Shown one piece after another: positions 46,564 through 58,700 of a stretch of DNA of 64,000 nucleotides (positions are counted from its first letter, which is position 1; each line of letters begins with the position of its first letter). The notes below the pieces were generated by a model. The model searched no databases and was not told the origin of the DNA. It saw nothing but the letters and a program-made list of their open reading frames with translations. Source of the stretch: Neoscytalidium dimidiatum. Lineage: Eukaryota > Ascomycota > Dothideomycetes > Botryosphaeriales > Botryosphaeriaceae. The position numbers and the translations under genes are program-made. The stretch spans positions 2,542,001 to 2,606,000 of the forward strand of contig CM074703.1 of the NCBI GenBank assembly GCA_037367355.1. Direction: 5' to 3'.

Positions 46564-48601
46564 GTGTGAGTGTCCGCATGTGGATGAGCAAATTGCGGAG
46601 GGCCTCTTGAGTTCGTTTTCACGCGAAAAAAAAGTCGGGATAGGCGACTGGTGAGGATAGACTGAGGAAATGGGATTGATTACTCGACCGGGGTGGTGAT
46701 ATACCTTTTCCCCCTTTCCCTTTTTTTTCATCGATGCGATTCGATATCAAACAGCATGGCTCTACCTCACCCTTTTTTTTTTTGCTCCCCTCGCTAGTAT
46801 GCGTATAGCTCATGGGTTTCATCACTTATGAGGGGATTTGATATGGACGGAAGTGATGTAATGAGAACTGAACTCTGTCTCGTATGGAGTGTTGACGGAT
46901 CGACGGTCTTGCTTGGTGTGCATTTTCTTTCCTCTTTCGGTGCCGAAGGATTCGTTGCTCGTGTGATGCACGATCCGCTAGTGTCACGGCAGTCTAATGC
47001 AACAAGGGCCATTGTTTTTCTGCATTATAGCCTTGCGCCGTCTTCTCGACAGCTCTTCTCGGCAGCTCTCTAATCAGATTGACTTGCTCGATATAGGCTG
47101 GGTAGTCTATGTTTTCTCATCGATCTTACCGATGGCTGACTACATGAGCCATTTCCTCCCTAAAAGGATGATGACCTTGTGCGGTGCCCGTTGCGCCGAT
47201 ACGTTTAGCGTGAGGAGAACACGGCGGTGTATCTCTTTATCATGAAGCGAGGATGTCAAGCATTCAAGATAAATTCTTTCTTGTTAATGAGGAGCAATAG
47301 GAAATGAACTTGACTGACATCCAATCAAAATGGTTGCAGGATTGTCCGTATGGCATGACAGTAGAGGGAAAGAATGCGGAAGAAAGGCCCGCATAGTCGG
47401 CCAGATTTCAGCTATTCTCAAAACGAAGTAACAATAAGTGAGTGATGTGACCCCCCCTGAAATTTGCAGACAATGTGGATTCCAGCGAAACATGGCACCG
47501 CCGACTACGCTTGACCAGTTCTCAGACCGGTTACCAGCTAAGGTTACCAGCATAATACAAGTTCCTCATTAAGGATTCATGATCTATAAATACGTCTACT
47601 ATTAGGAGCACAATATTAATCAATAACAACTACGGGACTCTTCGAATAGGCACGTTATACTGACCTTATTTTAGACAGAAATGCGTACGAAATTCTCATC
47701 ATCAACTTATCAATCCTTTCGATTGACGGTAAAATTTTCTGCTCAATAACTGCTCACGATGAAAAAACTAGCTCAGCACATCGCCCTCGTCATCAACCAC
47801 CTGACGTTCAATGGATTTCTCGGTAAAGCAATTGTTATGCAGATGGTCCCTGACTCCCGATCTTATCTGCTGTGGAGGGAAAGCTCTCATATACGAAGGT
47901 CGTGGCCGAGATTGACCATTTAGAGCAACGTTCTTGATCTTCCGAAGCCCCTGAATGCTCAGACATCTTCAAGGGATTCTCGTAGAACTCGCTGAAGCTG
48001 TGAGAGACATTGTGATTTCTGGCACGATGGCCTAATTAGGCTGAAAGGCCTGCTGTGTCACTTATTTGCCTTTTTTTTTTTATCACTTGGAGTACTGAAA
48101 AAGCACAAAAATACATGTAGCATACGTTTTCGAATGGAGCAAAATGACAATTAAACCCCCCTCGCGCATGTGTAAACAGGTGGCAGACTGTACAATGGAT
48201 ATCCCTGCTTTGTCCCGCACCGGGAACTTTCAACCTTACTCATATAAGCGCAGCTGTGCGAACAACACTATACCACATCAAGTAACCATGAAACGACCGT
48301 TTCTAACTCCAGTTATCGGAGTTTGTGATCTCATCGGAATTATCGGGTTTGCTGGATTCACCTGTGAAGGTCAATCTTAATTGACTTCGCGCGTAACGGG
48401 AGGGCGTTTGCGGGGTCATACCGAGAACCTAGGAATCTCTAGATAGGTTTGTAGACATCTGATAGCCGACAAAAGTGTTTTCAAAGGAACAGCGGGGGGA
48501 AATGTAAGTTTATGTAAATTCTGAGGGTAGCGTTGAAACGTTCCAACCACACTCCTCCTAAGTTCCTCCATACTGACATTTCGATGTCTCAAAAAGCAGC
48601 C
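46564..48601. other. Intergenic region
   Basis: About 2 kb, relatively AT-rich, with poly-T tracts near 46723, 46774 and 48071. A 30-codon frame (48288-48380) behind a TATA-like CATATAAG is noted separately. No other gene evidence was seen. Confidence 0.45.
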
Positions 48602-49431
48602 ATGCGCCTTAAATCCCCTTTTTTCATAGCTCTCGGCTCCGCCACCTCCGCGGCGTCCCTCTTCCCGCGTCAACTCAACAACACTTCATCCGCCAGTCAC
48701 ATTAACACAACCACCGCGGTCCCCCTTTCCCAGAGCACCATCTCCCGCAATCAAGCCTCACCGGAAGAAGATGCCTCACAATACTATCTCGGCTACCGCG
48801 AGGCTGACTTCACGCGTCCGTTCGCCAAGTACTGGAACCCTAACGTTGCGCCTATTAGCGACGAGGTGCAAAAGGGACTAAGTGAAAGTCCAAAAGCCAA
48901 ACCGCTAGGTACATACCTCTCTCCCTTCCACTCATCACCGTGCTCCCAAAAACAAAAGAGTAAAGAAGATTAATAGATACTAACAGAACACCAGCGTTCC
49001 CAGCCTCTCAGGCTGCGGAGTACATGACGCGGAGGGGCTACCTGCAGATGGAGAACGGGTGGTCGGTCGGCACGGACGGGACCGTCATGATCGCGGTGCG
49101 GACAGACATCCCCGCGATCACGGGCGACATGTACGACTGGTGGTTTGGCTGGCATCTGGTCGACTCGGCGCGCTACAAGCTCTGGAACCCCGTCGCTCAC
49201 CAGTATGCATGGCGTTTTCCCGACGCGCTCGACTGGGCCAACAAGTCCTTGCCACAGCGCTACGTTGGCACCTTCTCGCAGATCGACGAGTACATCGGCA
49301 ATGTGGACAGCAAGCTGACGATCGCGTTCGTAGAGCCGGAAGTGCTGGGGTTTGAGAGAGGTAGGTGGGAGGAGCAGGGAATCGAGACGATCGTTGCGGC
49401 GAGGATTTTGGTCGGTGAGGAGATCCGCTTT

Positions 49432-49470
<39 letters not shown>

Positions 49471-49792
49471 CTTACTCTCTAATTCGATCATTTGGCTGAT
49501 GCGCGGCTGTGGTAGGACACGCTACAACGCTGGCGGAGCCGGAGCAGTATCTTATTCATCAGGTGAGGAGGAAGGAGGACGGGACGCGTGAGCTGCGGTC
49601 GAGGTTTTGGTTGAGAGTGTTTACCCCGCAAATCGCCCATGATCTCCTCGTGCATTGCAATATCGAGATGACCCGTAAGTCAAGCCTCTTTCTTTTTAGC
49701 CGATGCTCTCCTGAATTAATGACCACTGACTATGGATAGACCTGAACTGCTTCTTACCCACTTTGTACGAGGAGTTCAAAGATACACTTTGA
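48602..49792 (+). CDS. PhlG-like (DAPG hydrolase family) protein with signal peptide
   Basis: Exons 48602-48908, 48995-49414, 49516-49674 and 49740-49792 (312 aa). The three introns are phase 1 with GT..AG ends; the second has a long CT repeat. The N-terminus MRLKSPFFIALGSATSAASL looks like a signal peptide (a Met six codons upstream, at 48584, is also possible). The core has YYLGYREADFTRPFAKYWNP, DMYDWWFGWHLVDSARYKLW, NPVAHQYAWRFPDALDW and a final IAHDLLVHCNIEMTHLNC. The WWFGWH...RYKLWNP.AH signature and late His residues are those of the PhlG/phloretin-hydrolase group, zinc enzymes that cleave a C-C bond in acylated phloroglucinols. Substrate here is unknown; natural phenolics are a reasonable guess. 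Secretion, if real, is noteworthy. Confidence 0.78.
49437..49465. repeat. CT dinucleotide microsatellite
   Basis: About 14 CT units within intron 2 of the PhlG-like gene. They extend the polypyrimidine region upstream of the acceptor and are probably length-variable. Confidence 0.9.
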
Positions 49793-51241
49793 GTTGCGAA
49801 TATAGAAATGGCGAAGGTGGCAGTGTTTACTTCGTGTAACAGACTTGTTTTAATCGGTTCTTTTGAGCGGTTCACGAGGGTTGTAGTCAGGAGGACGAAT
49901 CCGCTATACAATTATGAGCCGTCGATATTCATAACCCTCAATCAACTCGCATGCAATAATCCGTTGTAAGTGAGAGGGGGAAAAGAAAGAGAGAGTGTGT
50001 GTGTGACGCCCGGCGCCTCGCGATACCTTCGGGTAAACCGCGACACCACAAGCATAAAACCCCCTCAGGAATATCTTCACAAAACATACCAATTAATGTT
50101 GTGCCAAGAATGTTAACTGATAGAAACAATAACCGTGTCTTGCGGTATCTACTGGGAGCAAGACGACTGAGAGCATCTTAAACGTGCGAATCGAATTTCT
50201 TGCAGTTAAATTGAAATTAGACATGACGCCTACCCCGAGAACCCTTCCCGCGACAAAGCTCTCCACTATTGTTCGGGTAGAATACCTTTTGATCAATTCA
50301 TCCTTAGCTGAAGATCGAGTAGTAATGGTAGTGGTGGTAAGAACAACACAGCCGAATAATAACCAGGACGGCATTCGGACGCGTGGGAAGAACCGGGGCA
50401 GGTTAATCATTAGGTACCATAGTTAAGAGGCAAAAGATAGCACTCTGGGGGAGAAATTGTGTTCTTCCAATTATACACCACTTAGCTTTTTTTTTCATCA
50501 TTGAATATTAAATTAAATTATTGCAGAAGAGCCAAGTTCGCAAGCTCGCGTCTCTGGCCCAAGTAAACTCAATCGCGAAAGCCAACTATGCATACCTCAT
50601 CTCTAATGGCCATTGAGTTTCCAGCCAAAGCTCATGTGCTTCTTACAAGTTGCCAAGTTGTCAATGTTTCTATATTTCTTATGTCTCCATATCAATTCTC
50701 AATTTATCATCTAACATGGCTCGCAATCCTTACCCCCGCCATCACTAAGTCTTCGCCATCTATCTACGTCACACCAATCTCAGTGTTGTTTAGCATCAAC
50801 CAAATTAAGGAAAGAGGAAGCAAGATGGAGCAATCTCGATCCCAAAAAGCAATACGCTGGGACGCCTAACAAAAGAAGACGAAAAAAAGGGGAACGAAGT
50901 TGGCCCTAAAGACACCACACCACAAATCCCCAAGACGCCGATCCCATAAACGAATGTGAACCACCCTGACTAAAGATCTACTGCGATAGCAAGGGGTATC
51001 GATGATAAGAGAGATAGGAAGTATTGAAGATTGAGGATGATAATGTTTAGTGGGGAAGGTTTCTGGGGGAGAAAAAAAAAGGACGATGAAGATGAGCATT
51101 TGTGGAATATTCTTTGTGGGGTTCCATCGTTGCTTAGGTGAAAAGTATCTCGCAGCTCTCCTGCAATTCCAGCAGTGTGAGACATGTCAACCACGAAGCG
51201 TATCGCTAACGCGACTAGTCCCCAGAGAGCCATCGCACCCT
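49793..51241. other. Intergenic region between convergent genes
   Basis: About 1.4 kb between the stop codons of the PhlG-like gene and the serine-rich gene. It is AT-rich in its middle (50450-50530). No coding evidence was seen. Confidence 0.5.
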
Positions 51242-52204
51242 CTATATCTCCGTCCAATGCACCTCCTCCATCTCCTCGTACTCGACCTTCCTGCTCGCCC
51301 GCCCGCCAACCGCCCCAGCATGCCCCTCGGCCCCCCTGGTCGCCAGCTTCTCCCTGATCTTCTTCCCGAACTTCGCCGCAAACGACGGCCCCGCGGCAGC
51401 CGGCCGCAACCTCGTCGGCACGTCCTCCGTCGGCGCCTCGATCCCGGCCTGCACGGCCGGGTCCCTCGCGGCGTCGGCTTTCTTCGCCGCATCCCTCTTC
51501 CCGGCACCGCCGACGCTCCGCGTGGACATCATCCTGCGCACCGGGCTCGGGATCTCGTCCATGCTGCGGGCGCGCTGCACGGCTCCTCCCCCCGACAGCG
51601 AGGTCGTCTGCAGGGCGCCCAGCTGCTTGTTCGGCGGCGCGGCGGCTACCGCGGTAAGTTGGGCGGGCAGGCTGCAGCGGCAGTGGGGGCAGCACTGGGC
51701 GGCATCGTCGTCCCGGTCTTGCTTCGCGCCGGGGAAAGCACCCGGCGAGAAGGGCGTCATGGGGGGCGAGGGCGGGGCGTTCGCGTCGCTGGTGGCGATG
51801 CTGAGGCGGAAGAAGTGCGAAGGATCGCGCTCGTAGTCGTCTTCGAAGTCGTAATCATCAATCTCATCGTCGTCTGAGGAAGTGGCGTACGAGTGTCCCG
51901 AAGAGTGGCGTTGATGGCTAGGGGTATGGATGGGGGCGAATGAGGTGCTACTGGCCCTGTCACGGAGGGTGGATGACGGGAGGCGCGAGGTGCTGGTGGA
52001 TGCTGGCGTCTCCTTGGATAGAGGCTCGTAGCGCTGGGAACGGGTACTGTAGCTGCCCTCGGGCGAGGTGGGGGCGCGGGGGAGTCCGTGGTGGGAGAGA
52101 GGGAGGTGCAATTGAGGGTGATGGGCTGTGGAGGAGGAGGACGAGGAGGAGGAGGCTGCGGACGCAGATGAGGCGGGGCGGGCTTGGTAATGGTGGGCCG
52201 CCAT
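51242..52204 (-). CDS. Uncharacterised Ser/Ala-rich protein
   Basis: Single open frame of 320 codons on the minus strand, with no intron needed. No family is recognised. The N-terminal ~110 residues are Ser/Ala/His/Pro-rich and likely disordered (polyserine near residues 18-25). A strongly acidic patch follows (SSDDDEIDDYDFEDDYERD), then HFFRLSIATSDANAPPSPPM, a Cys-rich CCPHCRC motif, and a basic segment AAKFGKKIREKLATRG before the end VHWTEI. The acidic patch, FFRLS and KFGKKIREKL segments look like short conserved islands in a disordered scaffold, which supports a real gene. CCPHCRC could bind a metal, but only four Cys and one His are present. No localisation signal is evident. Confidence 0.6.
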   Translation of the reverse strand: MAAHHYQARPASSASAASSSSSSSSTAHHPQLHLPLSHHGLPRAPTSPEGSYSTRSQRYEPLSKETPASTSTSRLPSSTLRDRASSTSFAPIHTPSHQRHSSGHSYATSSDDDEIDDYDFEDDYERDPSHFFRLSIATSDANAPPSPPMTPFSPGAFPGAKQDRDDDAAQCCPHCRCSLPAQLTAVAAAPPNKQLGALQTTSLSGGGAVQRARSMDEIPSPVRRMMSTRSVGGAGKRDAAKKADAARDPAVQAGIEAPTEDVPTRLRPAAAGPSFAAKFGKKIREKLATRGAEGHAGAVGGRASRKVEYEEMEEVHWTEI

Positions 52205-54764
52205 GGTCGAAATGAGCAGTAGGTTGGTTGATTGGTCGTCCGGTGGTAGATAGTAAGAAACAGAACAGTTGAGGCTTGTTTCTCACGGATAGACGCTGGA
52301 CCAAGACCAGAGGGATTGGTCGGGCGCTTGTTTCGAAGAGGAAGAAGGGAGGGGGGAGTAGATGGGTGCAGAGAGAGAGAGAGAGAGAAAGAGAGAGGGG
52401 GCCAACAGAGTTTCAAAGAAAAGTCAAAGTAGGGTAGCGACAGGCTAAGGGTGGATGCTGCTGGCTGCAAGGCTGAGCAAGAGAGGGAGGGCTTCTGCGG
52501 CGCAGCACCGCACACACTGCAGGTAGCTAGCTAGGCTGCCGCTCTCTTGCTGGGAGACTCGAACGATAAGCAGCGGCGCTTTCAGGTAGGCGGCAGGCGG
52601 CAGACGTCAGGCTCCGGACTGGCTACACAAGCACAGCAGGAAAGTAAGAAACGGGATATTAGAGTAGGAAAAAAAAAGGGCGATGGCTCCCATCGAGGCC
52701 TGAGCCGGGTTATACAGCAGCTTTCGCGCTCAGCTGGCCCTTCCCGGCGAGCGGGCGGCGACGGTCCCCACCCACCATGACGGCTTGACTCTGGGATGCG
52801 GACAGATTGCGGCTGCACGCGAGCTCATGGAGCATGGATGAGGAGGCGCGGAGGGCTCGCGATATTGCGGCGTAAACACTGAGGGTGGGAGTAAAACAGG
52901 AAGTGCGCCTCGTAGCCGCCGGCGGACGGCCGGCCCCCTGCTCCGCGGCCCGCGCCCAATCACCGCCCGTGGGCCTCCCTGCCTCTGGCCACCGCGCTCC
53001 GGGGCGACAGGGCGATGGGACTGCGGCGGCGCTGTTTAGACAGAGCGCTAGCAATCCAGTGCACGCGTCTGGCATGTCGTCGCGGCCCCATCAGATCATG
53101 TACGCCATACGCTTCCATCGTCGCCCGAAACCATGCTTGTCAGCCCATTCATCGATTGGCCCGCCCACGAATCAGCGCGCTCCCCGGCGTCCTCAGCCGG
53201 AGACAGAGACATACCCGCGAGCAGTGCTGCGCCGAACACCTGGCTATGCGCACCGGCTCTTCACATGCCCATTGGCTGCTGCCTGCCCGGCTGCCCGCCA
53301 GTCTGCTCGCCTCCAGCTGAGATCCCCCGGGTCACCTGTCTCTTCACTGTCTCCGGAAGGTGGATGCGCGTGGCCAAGTGGGCCGGACGAGCGCCAGCCC
53401 AGGCCTTGCGGATTGCGCGAGGCCATCTCTCGCAAGCTCCGCAAGCGCCCACGTTTTGTGGGTGGGAGGCCTTCTGGCCGTCGATCCACCAAACGGACAG
53501 GCGGCGATCCCGCCTCGAGCAGCCAACCGGGGGAGCAGGAAGAGGCGGGTGGGACGCCGACTGAGAGATGGCGTCAGCGCGTGCGAGTGGGCCTGGCTGC
53601 CTGCGTCAGGTTGTCGGGCGAAGAGGGAGGAGGAAAAAAGCTTGGAGCGCGAGCCAAGCTGGGCGGGCAGAGCGAAGAGCTGCGGGTAGGCGCCTCTGTG
53701 GGGCCGTGGCAGCTAATTCCTGCTATATATGGAATCCAGGCACCGCTCGCGTGCTCCACCCACCACAATGCTGCGCGTTTCACTCGCTGCAACCAGCACT
53801 TCTCTCCTCGCTCTTGTCCACCTGCGCCGCAGGCCCAGAACCTTTGTCGCCATAGCCTGGTCTGATGCTTTGGCCGAGAAGCTTCCTTTTTTTTTTTGTG
53901 TGTGTCTCGCAAACATGCACGCGCTTCTCGTCTCGACTCGTGGGGCACGCAGAGCGGTCATTAGGTTTGCTGCTATTCGCTACCGACATGCTATCGCTAA
54001 CCTTCAATGAACAAATGGAACTTCGCTAGGCAAGTTTTCCGTGCTAATCCCTCAGCCGTATGACTCGATCTGAAAAGAAAAGAAGCGAGAAAAAAAAAAA
54101 AGGAAAATGCCGTTGATGGCTGGGTGTAGACTCTATTTTGCCAACCTGAAGCGCAACAGAAAACGCCCACGTGTCTCCCTGACTTAGGTTCTCTGCAAAC
54201 ATTACCTCCACCCTCCCACATGATCAAGTGGTGTCAACCCACACTCAGGAGCAAACAAAAAGCCAAAACAATGATCGATGCATCTTTCAAAAAACTTTTT
54301 GGGAAAATAGCCGACGTTCGACATACTCCGAACACCGAACGACGCCTCTTCTTCGTGACCCCAGCCCATGATCGACGCCCACGAACTCACAATCCTACGC
54401 CCACTGGCCTGTCTTCTCTCCCCTTTCGGAGAAACCCGACATCCAATGCGCAGAGAACATTTTGCCGGACCGACTGCTTCATGGAACCATTGAAAGTCCG
54501 CTCAGGATCAGGCATACAAATCCAGGTGTTCGAATGTGGATGACCGTGGCTGGTCCAATCCGAAACAATGCCGTCTTTTTAACTGGAAGCGAAGAGCTCC
54601 GTTTCTCAAAAGGGTATCGCGTAACGTCTAGTCGCCTCGCTTTCTCTTGCCTTGATGGTCGATACCGGGAAACTCCACCAGAACGTTGTGGTAAGAGAGA
54701 GAGGGAGGGGACCAAAAGAACAGAAGTAAGAGGAAAATTAAAGGGTGGAAAATAGTAAAAGGTA
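52205..54764. other. Intergenic region
   Basis: About 2.6 kb. The part near 52205 is the 5' flank of the Ser-rich gene, with a GA repeat. The 52700-53700 portion is GC-rich, with many overlapping frames on both strands that look like shadows. Poly-A/T tracts lie near 52669, 53886 and 54092. Confidence 0.45.
52371..52397. repeat. GA dinucleotide microsatellite
   Basis: Near-perfect GA repeat about 170 bp upstream of the Ser-rich gene. Read from the minus strand it is a CT-rich promoter/leader tract of the kind common in ascomycetes. Confidence 0.85.
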
Positions 54765-55796
54765 TCATGACTCAAGCTTGTTGACCACGCCAGCTGCGAT
54801 ACAGCAGCCCATGTATGTCAGGAAGATAAGGATGAAACTCCATATCTGCAAGGCGATGCGGCTCCGCGCTAGTTTTTGGTAAAGAAACCATTGAATGGTA
54901 AGCCCGATCGATGCTGCGATAGCCGAGCCGACAAAGTTCCTGGCTTTGCTGCCGAAGTAGCCGACCGCAAAGGGATCGTCCCCATTGGATCGCTTCGACA
55001 GGACAAGGGCCCACACGGCACCGACGACGCACTCTTCGATAACGAAGATGGACGCTGTGAGTGCTAAGAGGATCGTCGTGAGTGTAACCTTTCGTGCCCG
55101 CTGGATTAGGGTGAGGTCCTCCACGCTTCTCTCGAAGGCCGAGCCACCCTTCATGAATGGCATGTCGCTGTCTGCCGTCGGTATGCTCCGTTGTGAGAAC
55201 CGAGCTGACATGCGTTCAGGGATGCCCTTTAGCCCTCCCACGAAATTGCTCTTGTTGACGTGCCAGCTGAGCCCGTTGTAGCGTGACGGCTCCTTGTGGT
55301 CAGGGAAGGGGATGTAGTTGTTGAAATAACCGCGATCCAGGCTGACCTGGCTCTCGTTTGATCGACTGACGGGAGTTGACCGGTTGATTGTGGCTGTGGA
55401 TGGTTGCCGTTGAGGGAATCCGTTCTGTTGCAAGAAAGACACCACCGAAGAGGAACTGTCACGGAGATTGGATTGGGCTTCGAAAGCCCGAGGATCGGCA
55501 AAGCGAGGGTCGACAGGTCTTGCGGCTTGAGGGGGTGGTCTCAGGTTCTGAGGAATGTCCGTGGCAGTGGGATACGTCTGGATAGAGGTCGTAGTGTACT
55601 CTGTCTCGCCTAGGGATATATACGACGCGCGTGGACTGTCATGAACCTCGTGCTGGACGGGACGGGCAGAAGGCTGTTGATGTCTTCTCAAGCTTCCCAC
55701 CCGCCCAGGCATGGCTACGGTGGGTCGGGTCTGGCCATTTGAGCCATATGCCGTTTGAAGAACATTAATCGTGTCGTTAATCTGCCTGGTGGACAT
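54765..55796 (-). CDS. Uncharacterised membrane protein with C-terminal transmembrane segments
   Basis: Open frame of 343 codons from Met at 55796 (MSTRQINDTINVLQ). The frame stays open to Met 55874, but the sequence between contains a CGCAG acceptor-like site and looks like leader, so the later start is preferred. The first ~240 residues are hydrophilic, Ser/Pro/Gln/Arg-rich and probably cytosolic. The last ~110 hold three hydrophobic segments: VTLTTILLALTASIFVIEEC, NFVGSAIAASIGLTIQWFLY and LQIWSFILIFLTYMGCCIAA. The segment GYFNNYIPFPDHKEPSRYNG before them reads like a conserved motif. No named family is recognised; it is probably an ascomycete-restricted membrane protein. No signal peptide. 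Confidence 0.62.
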   Translation of the reverse strand: MSTRQINDTINVLQTAYGSNGQTRPTVAMPGRVGSLRRHQQPSARPVQHEVHDSPRASYISLGETEYTTTSIQTYPTATDIPQNLRPPPQAARPVDPRFADPRAFEAQSNLRDSSSSVVSFLQQNGFPQRQPSTATINRSTPVSRSNESQVSLDRGYFNNYIPFPDHKEPSRYNGLSWHVNKSNFVGGLKGIPERMSARFSQRSIPTADSDMPFMKGGSAFERSVEDLTLIQRARKVTLTTILLALTASIFVIEECVVGAVWALVLSKRSNGDDPFAVGYFGSKARNFVGSAIAASIGLTIQWFLYQKLARSRIALQIWSFILIFLTYMGCCIAAGVVNKLES

Positions 55797-58700
55797 CGTC
55801 TCTCCTGGAGAGCTGCGCAAGCAGAATTGAAGGGCATTTGTCGAGTCAAAATATGGGGGCGACTGGAATTTCATTCCAACGGTAGATTAGGCAAGATATG
55901 CTAAGCTCCGTTCTACCTTGACTTTGCATAATGTGGTGGTGTTCAGAGACAAGGTTTTCTGGAACGGGGCCAAGCAGCAGCCTGTAACGACGAACACGTC
56001 AGTTGGACTGGTCTCCCTGACCGTCGAGCCAGGCGGCCCAGCCCATCGTCCCGCATGTGGCTTGCTTCTGTTACTTTGCCCGAAGACTCCGAACGAAAAC
56101 GACTGGTCGCACTCGGGCTTAGCGCATCTGATGCAAGAGGTATTTGCGTTTGCAGGTCGGGAAGACCCTGTCGCCCAAATCTATCCCAATCCAGGTACAG
56201 CGGCTCTGGTACACGGATGAGGCAGCTTGCAGCAAGGACGCTGTGTGACATAGTCTTAAATTCGAGCAACAAGCTTCTGAGGCTCGTGGCAGCAGGGCTT
56301 CGTGAGGCAACGTCTCATTCCCGGCTGTTGGTTACTACTCGAAAGGTTGCCGTTAGCCTTTCGTGAAGCGTATTCATCTGTTCACTGTTTTGGTTTCTAT
56401 CGATCTGCTTTTGAATCAACGCCGACGAGTTCTGGCAACGAGATCAGCCGAGCGTGGCTGCGGTAGCGTGCGGGGAGAGATACAGCGCCGCCGAGATGGC
56501 GCATGAAAGCTAACCCCTGGTGAGGAGACTGCAAAGGTTTCGAGAGACGTCGGCGGGAGATGTGCAGCTCCGGCTGTAGGCAACGTCATTGGCTTGCAAC
56601 TGCCGCCGGGCCGGTGACAATTTCTCTGAGGCACATTGATCGAGCAGCCGGAATCAGTGTCGTCACGGCGCATAGATTGAGTTTGTAGTGTGGAGGGTGA
56701 CGGGATTATGGAGCGTGAGGCGCAGACGGTGTCAGAGTAAGCACGATCGATGTTGGTTTTGTGCACCGCCAGCCCAACGCCCTCTTAGCCCTGCCCATTT
56801 CGCTTAACTCGCCGAATGCAGCTAGTGCAGTTGATGCCGTCGTTCTCTGCCGCGGTTTTCAGCCACGCCCGGCGCCAGTCATCGCTTCTCGATGCCTCGT
56901 TTCCCTGATCCGGCTTCGTTACGACTTACGATCTGAAGCTTGCACGGAAAGCGAGGCATCCGGAGCATGTGCTTGCCGATTAGGGTCCTCCCGCCAGCGC
57001 TTATCATGTGGGGCCAAGGATTTGAGTAAAGGCTACGAGGCAGGTCTCTGGCTCCACCAAATACTCATCTCATGTTGGAGTTTCCATCCGGCAGTGTCAT
57101 CGATTCCCGTAGTTCAAGGTACGAGACACTCCTCAACGAACCAAGCAGTAGGGATGGCAGCTGTATCTCAACAGCTTTATTAAGCAGGAGGAAGCCTACC
57201 CCCTCGACAAACTCTACGTAGAATTTGCTGGATGTCTCTCTTCAGTTTACGAGACGCAGCTAGAGATGACTGCAAGACTTTCGCACTAGGGGCCAGCTAC
57301 GAGCAGCCAATCGAGGCATTCCCTAGCCTGCAAAGTAGTATTTCATACCTTGTCACAATCGAACACCTTGACGCATGTGTCTCCAAGTGCGACGGAGTGG
57401 GAAGTCTCAAACGCTCGAGCAGAACACTCTCCGCATTATCTGTGAACATGCTCCTACGCTCCCAGGGCGCTGGATTGTCTCCGCTGAGCAGCTTCCCGGC
57501 ATTGTATTGCAGTAGTGGGTTGAGTGCATTGCGCTGTGTATGGCCTCTTCGATTTTCGAACCGTGCCTCTGCATCCGCTTTCATCCCACTTCGCTAGACG
57601 CTTCGCTTATATAAAGATAGGGTGTACGAACCGACCTCCCAGCCTCCAGCGAAGCGTCTCGAGAACAAGCAACAGGGATTTTTTGCGGGGAACTTCACTA
57701 AGTCTCGATTTTCAAGGCTGCAGAATTTTTTTAACCATAACCCATAAATACTATTTGCCATATAACACGTATAGATCGAGAAGTCTCCGTCTAAAATTTA
57801 ATTCTTATACATCGAGATACATCGAGCAAAAGAGAGAATGTCAGACGCATGCCAGGAAACCTCAAGTCGTCTGCTTATAAGTAAGCCACTTTCCGGCTCA
57901 GCCAACTAGCTCGAGTCGCACCGATTCCTTTTGGGAGCTGCAGGTGAACTGGTGCAGTGGTGGTGAAGCGACGCCTGACAGCCAGCTGGCACTGGCAGTG
58001 GCCAGCCGGTGCGCTACAGAAACATGTAAAAGAGAAAAAAGAGCTCTCTCCGATCACCTTAGTCCGGATTTTTTTTTTTTTTGAAAAACGCTTTAATGTA
58101 TAATGGCACGGTTATCCAGTGAAGGGTGACCGTACATTGGTGCCTGAGGCACTAACACACGTGATTGCGCGAATCTGAGTACATTCTGAAGACCGTACAA
58201 CCTCTTGCAAATCAACTCACTTCTTGCTCCAACCTGTTTCCGCTGTATTGACAGGCTTCGAGATTAAGCCTTCAAACGCATCCTATATCATCATATACAA
58301 GGCATATTTGTCTTCTTAGTCCGAAAGCGAAATCTTTAGCAACTACTTTCTCTAAGCCGCTTGAGGCAAAATTCGGACCACATGTTCTCAGAGCCTCGTG
58401 GAGGTTTCCATACATTATACCGATAATTAACCGAATTCCCAATTAACCGACCCTCTCCGATTGTCGCTTGCTGGGCGGCGGCGCTTCCGTCTTCGCGACC
58501 GGGGCCAAGGGCCCTTTTATCGGTTAAGCGGTTCGGTTCACGAGCATGTTGCTGGCTTGTTTCTCTCACGCCCAGCGAAACATACGCCGTAGCCACCTCC
58601 GCCTATCCTGGCTCTGGCCCTGTCAAGCGTCTCTTGGGAGCCGTCGCCACGTGTGTCAAGTATACATCCGGCCATGCCGTTGCTGCTTTCGTTCACCAGC

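Noticed and set aside
57890..57980. Possible tRNA-like segment near TAGCTCGAGTCGCACCGATTCC
   Set aside because: A- and B-box positions, anticodon stem and acceptor pairing could not be assembled.
57838..58000. Tiny spliced frame starting MSDACQETSSRLL downstream of a TATATAAAG
   Set aside because: The TATA-ATG distance is long, the splice partners are weak and the second exon ends without any conserved motif.
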